Positions 7,045 to 15,232 of a stretch of DNA of 32,499 nt are shown here, piece by piece (the stretch's first letter is position 1; each line of letters opens with the position of its first letter). Position numbers and translations under genes: made by a program. The DNA is from Actinomycetota bacterium (GTDB lineage Bacteria > Actinomycetota > Thermoleophilia > UBA2241). The stretch is from the NCBI GenBank assembly GCA_012514235.1, contig JAAZAR010000074.1:1-32499 (forward strand), read 5' to 3'. Under the pieces are notes generated by a model. It was not told the origin of the DNA. It made no database searches and was given only the letters and a program-made list of their open reading frames with translations.

Positions 7045-8487
7045 ATGAAGCAGACCCTGAGCCGCCTGCTCCACACCCCGTGGTTCTACGTGGCGACCAT
7101 CATCGTCGTGGCTCTGGCCACCGCCGGCGTCATGGCGCTCGGACAGAACGTCGTCGAGCGCAGGGCGGAGGGCGAGCGCGCCTACTTCGAGATCGAGGAG
7201 CTCACGGAGGACACCATCGACCCGGCGCTCTGGGGCCGCAACTTCCCCCGGCAGTACGACGGCTATCTGCGCACCGTGGACACCGAGCGCACGCGCTACG
7301 GCGGCAGTGAAGCCTTCAGCAAGCTGGACGACGACCCGCGCCTGCGCACGATCTTCGACGGCTACGCCTTCGCGATCCAGTACGACGAGGAGCGGGGGCA
7401 CTTCTACAGCCTGAGCGACCAGCGTGAGACCAGGCGTGTGACCGAGAAGGAGCAGCCCGGCGCCTGCCTGCACTGCCACGGCGCCGTGACCCTGGCCTAC
7501 TACGAAGCCGGCGTCGCTGCAGGCGCGACGCCGGCCGACGACAAGCCCCTGACCGACCCGACGCGACAGGCCGCCGTGCAGAAGGGGTTCGAGATCGTCA
7601 ACGCGATGCCGTACCTCGAGGCCACCGAACTCGTGGACCATCCGGTGGCCTGCATCGACTGCCACGACCCGCAGACCATGGACCTGCGCGTCACGCGGCC
7701 CGGCTTCCTGAACGGCATCCGGCGGCTCGCCGAGTCGGACGAGGCCCTCCCCCACCTGCCCAGTATCGAGCGGTGGCGCGAGGGCGACCGCGGCGAGCCG
7801 TACGACCCCAATGCGGAGGCCTCACGCCAGGAGATGCGCGCCTTCGTCTGCGGCCAGTGCCACGTGGAGTACTACTTCAAGGGCGAGCAGAAGCTGCTCA
7901 CGTACCCGTGGCACGAGGGCGTCCACAGCGAGGACATCGAGGCCTACTACGACGAGGTCGGCTGGTCCGACTGGGAGCACGCGCAGAGCGGCGCCGGGGT
8001 GCTCAAGGCGCAGCACCCCGAGTTCGAGACCTGGAACACCGGCGTGCACGCCCGCTCGGGTGTCGCCTGCGCCGACTGCCACATGCCGTACACGCGCGAG
8101 GGCGCGACCAAGGTCAGCGACCACCACGTGCGCAGCCCGCTGCTCAACTCACGCCTCGCCTGCGGCGGCTGCCATCCCTACGACGAGGAGGAGACCGTCG
8201 CCCGCGCCGAGACGATCCAGGGGCGCACCAAGGAGCTGCTGGACGCCGCCGAGACCGCGACCGTCGACCTCATCGAGGCGATCGCCGCCGCGAAGGCCGG
8301 CGGCGCGACGGACGAGCAGCTGGCCGCGCCGCGCGACTTCCAGCGCAAGGCGCAGTGGCGCACCGACTTCGTCAACGCCGAGAACTCCATGGGCTTCCAT
8401 TCGCCGCAGGAGACGGCCCGCAACCTGGGTCTCGCGGTCGACTATGCGCGGCGAGGCATGATGGCGCTCTCAGCGATGCAGGAGTAG
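7045..8487 (+). CDS. nrfA: Cytochrome c nitrite reductase NrfA, CxxCH-type
   Basis: 480 residues from ATG 7045 (TAGGAGGAG upstream). An uncleaved signal-anchor helix spans about residues 11-33. Five heme motifs are present: CLHCH (141-145), CIDCH (203-207), CGQCH (269-273), CADCH (342-346) and CGGCH (373-377). The catalytic and calcium-site residues are visible: VEYYF (Glu275, Tyr276), KAQH (Lys321, Gln323, His324) and His335. NrfA reduces nitrite to ammonium with six electrons, outside the membrane, fed by NrfH. In well-studied enzymes the first motif is CxxCK, whose lysine is the axial ligand of the active-site heme; here it is CxxCH, a variant known from some lineages. All other active-site positions are kept, so the protein should be functional. 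Confidence 0.95.
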   Translation: MKQTLSRLLHTPWFYVATIIVVALATAGVMALGQNVVERRAEGERAYFEIEELTEDTIDPALWGRNFPRQYDGYLRTVDTERTRYGGSEAFSKLDDDPRLRTIFDGYAFAIQYDEERGHFYSLSDQRETRRVTEKEQPGACLHCHGAVTLAYYEAGVAAGATPADDKPLTDPTRQAAVQKGFEIVNAMPYLEATELVDHPVACIDCHDPQTMDLRVTRPGFLNGIRRLAESDEALPHLPSIERWREGDRGEPYDPNAEASRQEMRAFVCGQCHVEYYFKGEQKLLTYPWHEGVHSEDIEAYYDEVGWSDWEHAQSGAGVLKAQHPEFETWNTGVHARSGVACADCHMPYTREGATKVSDHHVRSPLLNSRLACGGCHPYDEEETVARAETIQGRTKELLDAAETATVDLIEAIAAAKAGGATDEQLAAPRDFQRKAQWRTDFVNAENSMGFHSPQETARNLGLAVDYARRGMMALSAMQE

Positions 8488-8503
8488 GCCGGCGCGGCGG
8501 GCG

Positions 8504-9280
8504 TCAGCCGGCCTCGCCGGCCGGCGGTCCGCCCTCGAGCCGGCCGTCCTTGAGCACGACGGTGCGGTCGAAGTACCGCCGGATCTCCAGGTTGTGCGTC
8601 ACCATCACGATCGTGTTGCCCTCGCGGTGGAGCTCCGCGAAGAGCTCCATGACCTCGGTCGTCGTCTCGCTGTCCAGAGCACCGGTGGGCTCGTCTGCGA
8701 GGAGCAGCGGCGGGTCATTGACGAGCGCGCGGGCGATGGCCACGCGCTCCTGCTCGCCGCCGCTGAGCTTGCCGGGCAGGTGCCGGCTGCGGTCGGCAAG
8801 ACCGACGCGGCCCAGCACCTCGATGGCGCGGGCCCGCTTCTCGGCTGCCGGCATCCGCTTCACCGCCAGGGGCAGCAGCACGTTCTCGAGCGCCGTCAGA
8901 TACGGCACCAGATTGAACGACTGGAAGACGAACCCGAGGTACTCGCGGCGGAAGTCCGCCAGGCGCTCGCCGGGGAGCCCGTACAGGTCGATGCCGTCCA
9001 CCCTCACTTCACCCGCACTCGGATGACTGAGCCCCCCGAGCACGGCGAGGAACGTGCTCTTGCCGGAGCCCGACTGCCCCATGACACCCAGGAACGACCC
9101 CTCCGGCACGACGAGGTCGAGCCCGCGCAGCGCCTGCACAGGGGCCCCGTCTCCGGCGAAGGTCTTCTCGAGGCCGCGCACCTCGATGAACCGCGCGGCC
9201 CGCTCCTCCTGCGCCGGTGACGACGGCAGGACGGGAGCGAGGGAGTCTTCCGCTCCGGTCTGTGCGGTCACATGGGTCAT
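8504..9280 (-). CDS. ABC transporter ATP-binding protein of DUF2318/FtsX operon
   Basis: 258 residues from ATG 9280, with GAGGAG 6 bases upstream. Walker A GQSGSGKST (68-76), Q-loop Gln120, signature LSGGEQ (172-177), Walker B LLLADEP (192-198) and MVTHN mark a complete nucleotide-binding domain of the MacB/LolD/FtsE class. It has a roughly 30-residue N-terminal extension and lies 24 bases after the first permease stop, as last gene of a four-gene minus-strand unit. With the two FtsX-type permeases it should form a mechanotransmitting ABC machine rather than a classic importer. The gene set matches the accessory genes next to P19 iron-uptake systems (for example Campylobacter jejuni Cj1660-Cj1663). 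It converges on nrfA with 16 bases between. Confidence 0.9.
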   Translation of the reverse strand: MTHVTAQTGAEDSLAPVLPSSPAQEERAARFIEVRGLEKTFAGDGAPVQALRGLDLVVPEGSFLGVMGQSGSGKSTFLAVLGGLSHPSAGEVRVDGIDLYGLPGERLADFRREYLGFVFQSFNLVPYLTALENVLLPLAVKRMPAAEKRARAIEVLGRVGLADRSRHLPGKLSGGEQERVAIARALVNDPPLLLADEPTGALDSETTTEVMELFAELHREGNTIVMVTHNLEIRRYFDRTVVLKDGRLEGGPPAGEAG

Positions 9281-9304
9281 GTCATCTCCTCGGTCGACCC
9301 TGCG

Positions 9305-10462
9305 CTACAGCGCGCGCAGCGCCTCGGTGGGATCGAGTCTGCCGGCGCGCAGCGCCGGATAGAGGGCGGCGAGGGCGCCGGTGAGCGCGGCCGTGACGAC
9401 GGCCGCGAGGCCGAGCAGCGGCGCCCATGCGACCGGCGCACCCTCGGCGACCACCGGCAGGACGGCGTAACTCGCCGCCATCCCGGCGGCGTAGCCGAGC
9501 ACGCCGGCGACGAGGCCGGCCGCCACGGCCTCCAGCAGCACGAGCCGCGTGATCTGTGCCCGCCGGAACCCGATGGCACGGAACACGCCGATCTCGGTCG
9601 TGCGCTCGCTCACCGAGCCCATCATGGTGAGGAACACGACCAGGATCTCGATGCCGACCACGATACCGACGATGACGAGGCTGAAGCCCTTGAACCGGTC
9701 CACGGCGTGCAGCCGGCTCGCCACCGCCTCCCTCACGGCGGACACCTTCGCCCCCGGCAGCGCCGCGGAGAGCTGCTGCACGACCCGGTCGACGGGAGCG
9801 CCGGAGTAGGCAGCGGCCACCTCGATCAGCGTGAGCTCGCCGGGACGGTCCAGCAGGCGCTGGACGGCGCCCAGCTCGGCGACGAGCAGCTCGTCGTCCT
9901 GTCCGCCCGTAGGAGCGAGCGTGCCGGTGACGGTGAAGCGCTCGCCGCGGATGCGCACGTAGTCGCCCATCCGCAGCCCGAGGACCTCGGCCGCCCGTGC
10001 TCCGGCGATGAGCTCTCGGCCGTTCTCCGGCGGACGACCTGCTCCGATGGACCACCAGCGCTTGAGCTCGAACTGAGCCCGGGTGTCCACGCCCATGAGC
10101 AGCACCCGGCTGCCCTTGACCTGCACCGGACCGACCAGCTCCGGCGCGACGACGGCGATGCTCTCCCGCGCCGGGATCGCCCGCACGCGCTCGAGGTCGG
10201 CCATCGTCAGGCCCTGGTCGCCCACCCGCACGCCGCCGACGTCGATGCCGCCGTACGTGAGGGCGACGTCCTGAGCCTTGGGCGTGATCACGATGTTGGC
10301 GCCGAAGCTCTCGAGGCTGGCCTCGGCGTCGCCGCTCATGGAGCGCGCGAGCGTCAGCAGGGTCACGACCGTCGCGACGCCGATGAGAAGGCCCGCGACG
10401 AGGAACGCCGCGCGGGCCTTCCTCCTGCGGAGGCTGGCCACGGCTATGGAGCGAAGGGTCAT
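9305..10462 (-). CDS. FtsX/MacB-type ABC permease (second paralogue)
   Basis: 385 residues from ATG 10462. One N-terminal helix (about residues 17-40), a large extracytoplasmic MacB-PCD domain, and three C-terminal helices starting near FSLVIVGIVVGIEILVVF give the FtsX/MacB topology. The family ending DPTEALRAL is present. It is clearly a tandem paralogue of the gene upstream: both share GVATVVTLLT, GANIV, APEL-G, FELK-WW, PTG-QDDELL and EIG-FRA-GFRR. It lacks the CSDC pair of its paralogue; the corresponding segment reads AAYSGAPVD. The start follows the upstream stop by 12 bases, so the two are co-transcribed and probably form a heterodimer with the ATPase. Cargo is unknown. Confidence 0.88.
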   Translation of the reverse strand: MTLRSIAVASLRRRKARAAFLVAGLLIGVATVVTLLTLARSMSGDAEASLESFGANIVITPKAQDVALTYGGIDVGGVRVGDQGLTMADLERVRAIPARESIAVVAPELVGPVQVKGSRVLLMGVDTRAQFELKRWWSIGAGRPPENGRELIAGARAAEVLGLRMGDYVRIRGERFTVTGTLAPTGGQDDELLVAELGAVQRLLDRPGELTLIEVAAAYSGAPVDRVVQQLSAALPGAKVSAVREAVASRLHAVDRFKGFSLVIVGIVVGIEILVVFLTMMGSVSERTTEIGVFRAIGFRRAQITRLVLLEAVAAGLVAGVLGYAAGMAASYAVLPVVAEGAPVAWAPLLGLAAVVTAALTGALAALYPALRAGRLDPTEALRAL

Positions 10463-10474
10463 CCCATCACCGCC

Positions 10475-11635
10475 TCAGACGGCGCGCAGCGCCACTGTGG
10501 GGTCGAGGCGGCTGGCGTGCAGCGCCGGGTACAGGGAGCCGAGCGAGCCGACGACGACGGCCAGCAGCACAGCGCCGGCCGCGAGGAGCGGAGTCCAGAC
10601 CACGGTCACGTGCAGCCCCTCGGCGAACAACGGAAGCGCCAGATAGCTCGCACCCATGCCGACGAGGTAGCCGAGGATGCCGGCCGCCACGCTGGCCAGC
10701 GCGGCCTCCAGCAGCACGAGCATGGTGACGTGAGAGCGCCGGAAGCCGAGCGCGCGGAAGATGCCGATCTCGCGCGTCCGCGCGTTGACGGAGCCCATCA
10801 TCGTGACGAAGACGACGAGCGCCTCCACGGCGATGATGACGGCGGCGATCACGTAGCTGAAGGTGCGGAAGACGTCCAGGGCATGCATGCGGTTCTTCGT
10901 GACCTGCTGCATGGCCGTGACCGTGGTGCCGGGCAGGACGTCGCCGAGCTGCACGGCGATCTCCTCGACCGGGCAGTCGCTGCAGAGAGCCGCCACCTGC
11001 ACCAGGGTGATCTTCCCCGGCTTGCCGAGCAGCCGCTGGGCCGTGGCGAGACCGGTGATGAGGAGCTCGTCGTCCTGGGAGCCGGTCGGCTCCAGCACGC
11101 CCGTCACCCGGAAGTCGCGGCCGTCAAGGGCGACGGTGTCGCCGTTGCGCAGCGCGAGGCGGCGGGCGGCCGAGGAGCCGGCGACGAGCTCGTCGCCGGC
11201 CGCCGGCGGCCGCCCGTCCAGCCGCCACCACTTCTTGAGCTCGAACTCGTCCCCCGGCCGCACACCGAGGAGCAGCGTCTGACGGCCCTTCGCCTCGACC
11301 GCCCCGAGCAGCTCGGGCGCGACGATGGCGACGTTCCTGCTGTTGGGGATCGTGCTGATGCGCGAGAGGTCCGCTTCGCGCAGCTCTCGTGCCTGCAGCC
11401 GCACGCCGCCGAGCGCCACGCCGCCGTAGCTCAGTGAGAGGTCGTCCGTCCTGGGCGCCACCACGATGTTGGCGCCGTACGTCTCCAGCTCGTTCTGGGC
11501 CTGCACGGTGAGAGCCCGGCTCATCGTGAGCAGCGTCACCACGGTGGCGACGCCGATCACGAGGGTAGCCACGAGGAACGCCGCGCGCGACCAGCGGCGA
11601 CGCAGGTTCCCGAGGGCGACGTGGTGGAGTCTCAC
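10475..11635 (-). CDS. FtsX/MacB-type ABC permease with extracellular CxxC
   Basis: 386 residues from GTG 11635; the SD is poor. Same topology as its paralogue: a first helix at about 18-40, a large external domain, and three helices after residue 260. The external domain contains LCSDCPVEEI with Cys218 and Cys221, absent from the paralogue. A CxxC pair in this loop fits a redox or metal role alongside the cysteine-rich DUF2318 protein encoded just upstream. Tandem unequal permeases are typical for the ABC module beside P19-type iron uptake loci, which is why I place it there. The 63-base gap to the DUF2318 stop has no clear promoter or terminator. Confidence 0.87.
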   Translation of the reverse strand: MRLHHVALGNLRRRWSRAAFLVATLVIGVATVVTLLTMSRALTVQAQNELETYGANIVVAPRTDDLSLSYGGVALGGVRLQARELREADLSRISTIPNSRNVAIVAPELLGAVEAKGRQTLLLGVRPGDEFELKKWWRLDGRPPAAGDELVAGSSAARRLALRNGDTVALDGRDFRVTGVLEPTGSQDDELLITGLATAQRLLGKPGKITLVQVAALCSDCPVEEIAVQLGDVLPGTTVTAMQQVTKNRMHALDVFRTFSYVIAAVIIAVEALVVFVTMMGSVNARTREIGIFRALGFRRSHVTMLVLLEAALASVAAGILGYLVGMGASYLALPLFAEGLHVTVVWTPLLAAGAVLLAVVVGSLGSLYPALHASRLDPTVALRAV

Positions 11636-11698
11636 GATGCGGAGCTCTGGCCGATCTGGCCGGTCTCGGTCAGGTCAGGACCGGAGGGCCGGCGTGAC

Positions 11699-12277
11699 TC
11701 ACTGGAAGTACTTGGCGCCGGCCTGCAGGTCCGTGGTCTTGAGCACCAGGTTCTGACCGTCCATGGTGCGCTCGATCGGCGAAGGGTTGCAGCCGCCGCG
11801 GACTTCGTTGATCTGCGTCGAGTCGAACCGCTGGCCGCAGTTGTTGCAGACCATCACGTCGCCCTGCTGCGTGTAGCCCTTCTTGTTCGCGTAGCAGACG
11901 TCGCAGGCGTCGAACGCGGCGCGGTACTCACCGTCGGAGCTCTTCATGACGAAGTACTTCACCTCGACCCCGCCGGCGTCGTACGTGAAGTGCCTGGCCT
12001 GGCCGCCGGCGAGGTCGGCGACGGGGATGGCGACCTCGGTCCCGCCGGCTGCGACAGGAGACGAGGCCGCGGTGCTCCCCTGGTCTCCGCGGCCCATGAC
12101 CACCACCAGCGCGACCGCGATCACGGCGACCAGCGCCACGCCGGCCAGCGCGAGATGCAGGCCGGTCCGGTTCCTCGGCTGTTCGAACTGGGCGCGCTTC
12201 TGCTCGCGTACCCGGCTTGTACTCCTGCCGGCGCCGCCGGCTGCCGTGCGCCTGCGGTCCCCTGACGTGCTCGACAC
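11699..12277 (-). CDS. DUF2318 cysteine-rich anchored protein (FtrD/Cj1660-like domain)
   Basis: 192 residues from GTG 12277, preceded by GGGAGGA. The frame runs open far upstream, but that part is antisense to the P-type ATPase gene. A basic cytoplasmic tail, one helix at about residues 40-62 and a Ser/Ala spacer lead into the DUF2318 domain. Its ligands are visible: FDACDVC (Cys125, Cys128), KGY, VCNNCG (Cys144, Cys147) and GGCNP (Cys163). DUF2318 domains are associated with metal or Fe-S binding and redox handling in P19/FTR1 ferrous-iron import. Some homologues carry the domain fused to many helices; here a single anchor puts it outside the membrane. First gene of the operon with the two permeases and the ATPase. 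Confidence 0.88.
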   Translation of the reverse strand: MSSTSGDRRRTAAGGAGRSTSRVREQKRAQFEQPRNRTGLHLALAGVALVAVIAVALVVVMGRGDQGSTAASSPVAAGGTEVAIPVADLAGGQARHFTYDAGGVEVKYFVMKSSDGEYRAAFDACDVCYANKKGYTQQGDVMVCNNCGQRFDSTQINEVRGGCNPSPIERTMDGQNLVLKTTDLQAGAKYFQ

Positions 12278-12302
12278 CTGTTCCTCCCGATTCCCGATAA
12301 AC

Positions 12303-12331
12303 TGCATAAAGTTGACTGTTTCACACCACAA
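12303..12331 (-). promoter_or_regulatory. Candidate promoter of the DUF2318-ABC operon
   Basis: Minus-strand TTGTGG (12331-12326), a 17-base spacer, and TATGCA (12308-12303) lie in an unusually AT-rich island (about 12291-12335), 26 bases before the GTG. The island is the only AT-rich stretch in the divergent gap with the ATPase gene and probably also binds a regulator; no known Fur, DtxR or IdeR consensus is evident. Confidence 0.4.
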
Positions 12332-12440
12332 TAGGGACCGCATCGCCCGCGCGCAACTCGGACTGCCGTTTGCGGGGCGCCCCGGACCACGCAGGACCCG
12401 GGGCGCCGCCCGTGCGGACGCCATCCGATCCCGATTCTGA

Positions 12441-12446
12441 TACGGT
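12441..12446 (+). promoter_or_regulatory. Extended -10, leaderless promoter of the P-type ATPase
   Basis: TG-A-TACGGT ends 8 bases before ATG 12455, and no SD lies between. It closely resembles the TG-A-TACAGT element of the YdcF-like gene. Confidence 0.45.
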
Positions 12447-12454
12447 CGCGCACG

Positions 12455-15232
12455 ATGCCGAGAGCCGCCGACAAGCCGACAGCCGCCGACGACCTCCCCT
12501 CCGGGCTGCGGGGCCTCACCACCGCCGAGGCCGACCGCCGGCGCGCGGCCGGCCAGGGCAACGACGTGGAGATCAAGGCCGGCCGCTCCTACTCGCGCAT
12601 CGTCCGCGACAACGTCTTCAACTTCATCAACAACCTCTTCTACTTCCTCGGCATCCTGCTCCTGATCCTGGGCAAGCCGCTCGACGCATTCGCCGTGGTG
12701 TTCGTGATCGGCGCCAACACCGTCATCAGCCTGGTCCAGGAGATCCGTGCCAAGCGCATCATGGACAGGATGGCGATCCTGATGCGACCGAAGGCGGTCG
12801 TGCTCCGCGACGGGCGGCTGGTGGAGCTGGACCCGTCGCAGGTGGTCGTCGGCGACGTCCTGCGGCTCGAGCCCGGCGACCAGGTGGTGGTAGACGGTCC
12901 CATGGTCGGCGAGGGCCGCATGGAAGTGGACGAGAGCCTGCTCACCGGCGAGTCGGACCTCGTGACCAAGCATCCGGGCGACGAGCTCATGTCGGGCAGC
13001 TTCTGCATGACGGGCGGCGGCTACTACGAGGCGGTGGGGGTCGGCATGGACAGCTTCGCCAACAAGCTCACTGCCAAGGCGAAGGTCTTCAAACGCGAGC
13101 TCACGCCGCTGCAGCGCCAGGTGGTGCAGATCGTCCGCGTGCTGCTCATGGTGGTCATCGTCTTCGAGACCCTCGTCTGGATCCGCAACGTCGCCCTGGA
13201 CATCCCCTTCGTGGAGAGCGTGCGCATGTCCACCGTGATCCTGGCGCTGATCCCCAACGGGCTCGTGCTCAGCATCGCGCTCACCTATGCGCTGGGAGCG
13301 GTGCGGCTGCTGGGCAAGGACATGCTGGTGCAGCAGTTCAACGCCGTCGAGAGCCTCAGCAACGTGGACGTGCTGTGCACGGACAAGACGGGGACGCTCA
13401 CCTCCGGCGTGGTCACCTTCGAGGAGCTCACGGGACTGGGCGCCGACGACGCGCGCGCCGCGCGCCTGCTCGGCGCCTTCGCCGCCAGCACGACCGACGC
13501 CAACCGGACCATCGAGGCGCTTCGCACCGCCCTTCCGGCGAAGCGCCTCCCCGCCGCACACGAGGCCTTCTTCAGCTCCGAGCGCAAGTGGAGCGGACTC
13601 GCCTTCGATGAGGCGGACGCCCGCGGCACCTACGTGCTCGGCGCCCCCGAGGTCCTGGCGCCGGCGCTCGACGGCTCGACGGACTGGCGCGCGCAGGCCG
13701 ACGAGTGGGCGGCGCGCGGCCTGCGCGTGGTGCTCTTCGCCGGGCGCGAGGACGTCGTCCCCTTCGCGCACGATCCCGACTCCCCGCCGGCGCTGCCGGA
13801 CGGCCTCAGCGGCGTGGCGCTCGTCTGCTTCAGCGACGAGCTGCGCCCCGGCGTGCGCCAGACGCTCGAGGAGTTCTCGGACGCCGGCATCGAGGTCAAG
13901 ATCATCTCGGGCGACAACCCGAAGACCGTGGTCGCCCTCGCCACCCAGGCCGGCGTCCAGTCGCTGCGCGGGCACGCCGGCATGGACTCGTGCGACCAGC
14001 CGCTCGAACCTCGGGAGCCTGGGCGGGCTCTTCCGGCCGCCGCCGGTGACAGCTCCGCGTCCGTCACGGCAGATCATGCGGGCGGAGCCAACGACGCCAT
14101 GGAGAGCGAGGCCTCGGCCACGCACCCTGCGGGCGGCGCGGCCAACGAAGGGATCCCGGCGCCGCGCGGCCTGGTCGCCGTCTCCGGCGCCGAGCTCGCC
14201 GAGCTGCCGCCCGAAGAGTTCGCCGCCAAAGCCGACGAGGCCGGTGTCTTCGGCCGCGTGACGCCCGAGCAGAAGCAGGACCTCGTGGAGGCCCTGCGCG
14301 ACCGCGGGCGCTACGTCGCGATGATCGGCGACGGCGTCAACGACGTCATCGCGCTCAAGCAGGCCAATGTCGCCGTCGCCATGCAGGGCGGCAGCCAGGC
14401 CGCCCGCAGCGTCGGCGACCTCATCCTGATGAAGGACACCTTCGCGCCGCTCCCGTTCGCCTTCCGTGAGGGGCAACGGATCATCAACGGCATGAACGAC
14501 ATCCTGCGCATCTTCATGGTGCGCATCTTCTTCAAGGCGTTCATGATCGCCATCGTCACCGGACTCGGCGGGTTCCCGTTCGCGCCACGCCAGTCGGCCC
14601 TCCTCTCCTGGTTCGGCGCCACGGTGCCGGCCGTGGCCTTCGCCCTGTGGGCTCAGCCCGGGCCGGCCCCCAAGGTCGGGCTGTTCAAGCTCCTCGCCCG
14701 CTTCGTGGTACCGACGACGCTCCTCATGACCGGGTTCGCCACCGTCATCTATCTCCTGTGGGCACTGCCGGCCAAGTCGGACTACCTGGCCTCCCACCCC
14801 GGCGCCGGCAGCGAGGAGCTCATCGCCAACGCCTACCCGCCGGCGATGACCGCGCTCACCATCTTCGCCTGTCTCGCGGCCACGTTCCTGGTCCTCATGA
14901 TCGCCCCGCCCAACAAGTGGTGGAGCGGCGGGGCGCCCGTGGTGCGCAACGACCGGCGCATGGTCGCCGTGGTCGGCTTCCTCTTCCTCTGCATGGTCGT
15001 CGTGCTCGCCGTTCCGCTCGGGCGACTGCTCTTCGAGCTGACGGCCCTCCCCGTGTGGCAGTACCTCGTGCTGTTCGGGCTCGCCTTCCTCTGGAGCCAG
15101 CTCTGCCTGCTGGTGTGGAAGAGCGGCGTCCTCGACCGCTGGCTGGGGACAGCCGAGGATCCGGGCAACGAGCGCGCCAAGGCGGCGGCGCGGGCCGCGG
15201 AGGCGCCGGCCGGCGCGACGGACGGGCGCTAG
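12455..15232 (+). CDS. P-type cation-transporting ATPase
   Basis: 925 residues from ATG 12455. In order: N-terminal actuator elements and two helices (about 55-98), TGES (164-167), the M4 ion-site motif IPNGLV (266-271), the phosphorylation motif DKTGTLT (310-316), an N-domain with KWSG (378-381), the P-domain SGDNPKT (485-491) and hinge GDGVND (625-630), then about six C-terminal helices. There is no N-terminal heavy-metal domain and no CPC, which excludes the copper/zinc class. The overall layout resembles the CtpE-like group; CtpE is a calcium-linked pump in mycobacteria. The substrate here is inferred only as a hard cation. A roughly 63-residue low-complexity segment (about 508-570) interrupts the P-domain. 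The stop overlaps the nth stop in a shared CTAG. Confidence 0.9.
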   Translation: MPRAADKPTAADDLPSGLRGLTTAEADRRRAAGQGNDVEIKAGRSYSRIVRDNVFNFINNLFYFLGILLLILGKPLDAFAVVFVIGANTVISLVQEIRAKRIMDRMAILMRPKAVVLRDGRLVELDPSQVVVGDVLRLEPGDQVVVDGPMVGEGRMEVDESLLTGESDLVTKHPGDELMSGSFCMTGGGYYEAVGVGMDSFANKLTAKAKVFKRELTPLQRQVVQIVRVLLMVVIVFETLVWIRNVALDIPFVESVRMSTVILALIPNGLVLSIALTYALGAVRLLGKDMLVQQFNAVESLSNVDVLCTDKTGTLTSGVVTFEELTGLGADDARAARLLGAFAASTTDANRTIEALRTALPAKRLPAAHEAFFSSERKWSGLAFDEADARGTYVLGAPEVLAPALDGSTDWRAQADEWAARGLRVVLFAGREDVVPFAHDPDSPPALPDGLSGVALVCFSDELRPGVRQTLEEFSDAGIEVKIISGDNPKTVVALATQAGVQSLRGHAGMDSCDQPLEPREPGRALPAAAGDSSASVTADHAGGANDAMESEASATHPAGGAANEGIPAPRGLVAVSGAELAELPPEEFAAKADEAGVFGRVTPEQKQDLVEALRDRGRYVAMIGDGVNDVIALKQANVAVAMQGGSQAARSVGDLILMKDTFAPLPFAFREGQRIINGMNDILRIFMVRIFFKAFMIAIVTGLGGFPFAPRQSALLSWFGATVPAVAFALWAQPGPAPKVGLFKLLARFVVPTTLLMTGFATVIYLLWALPAKSDYLASHPGAGSEELIANAYPPAMTALTIFACLAATFLVLMIAPPNKWWSGGAPVVRNDRRMVAVVGFLFLCMVVVLAVPLGRLLFELTALPVWQYLVLFGLAFLWSQLCLLVWKSGVLDRWLGTAEDPGNERAKAAARAAEAPAGATDGR

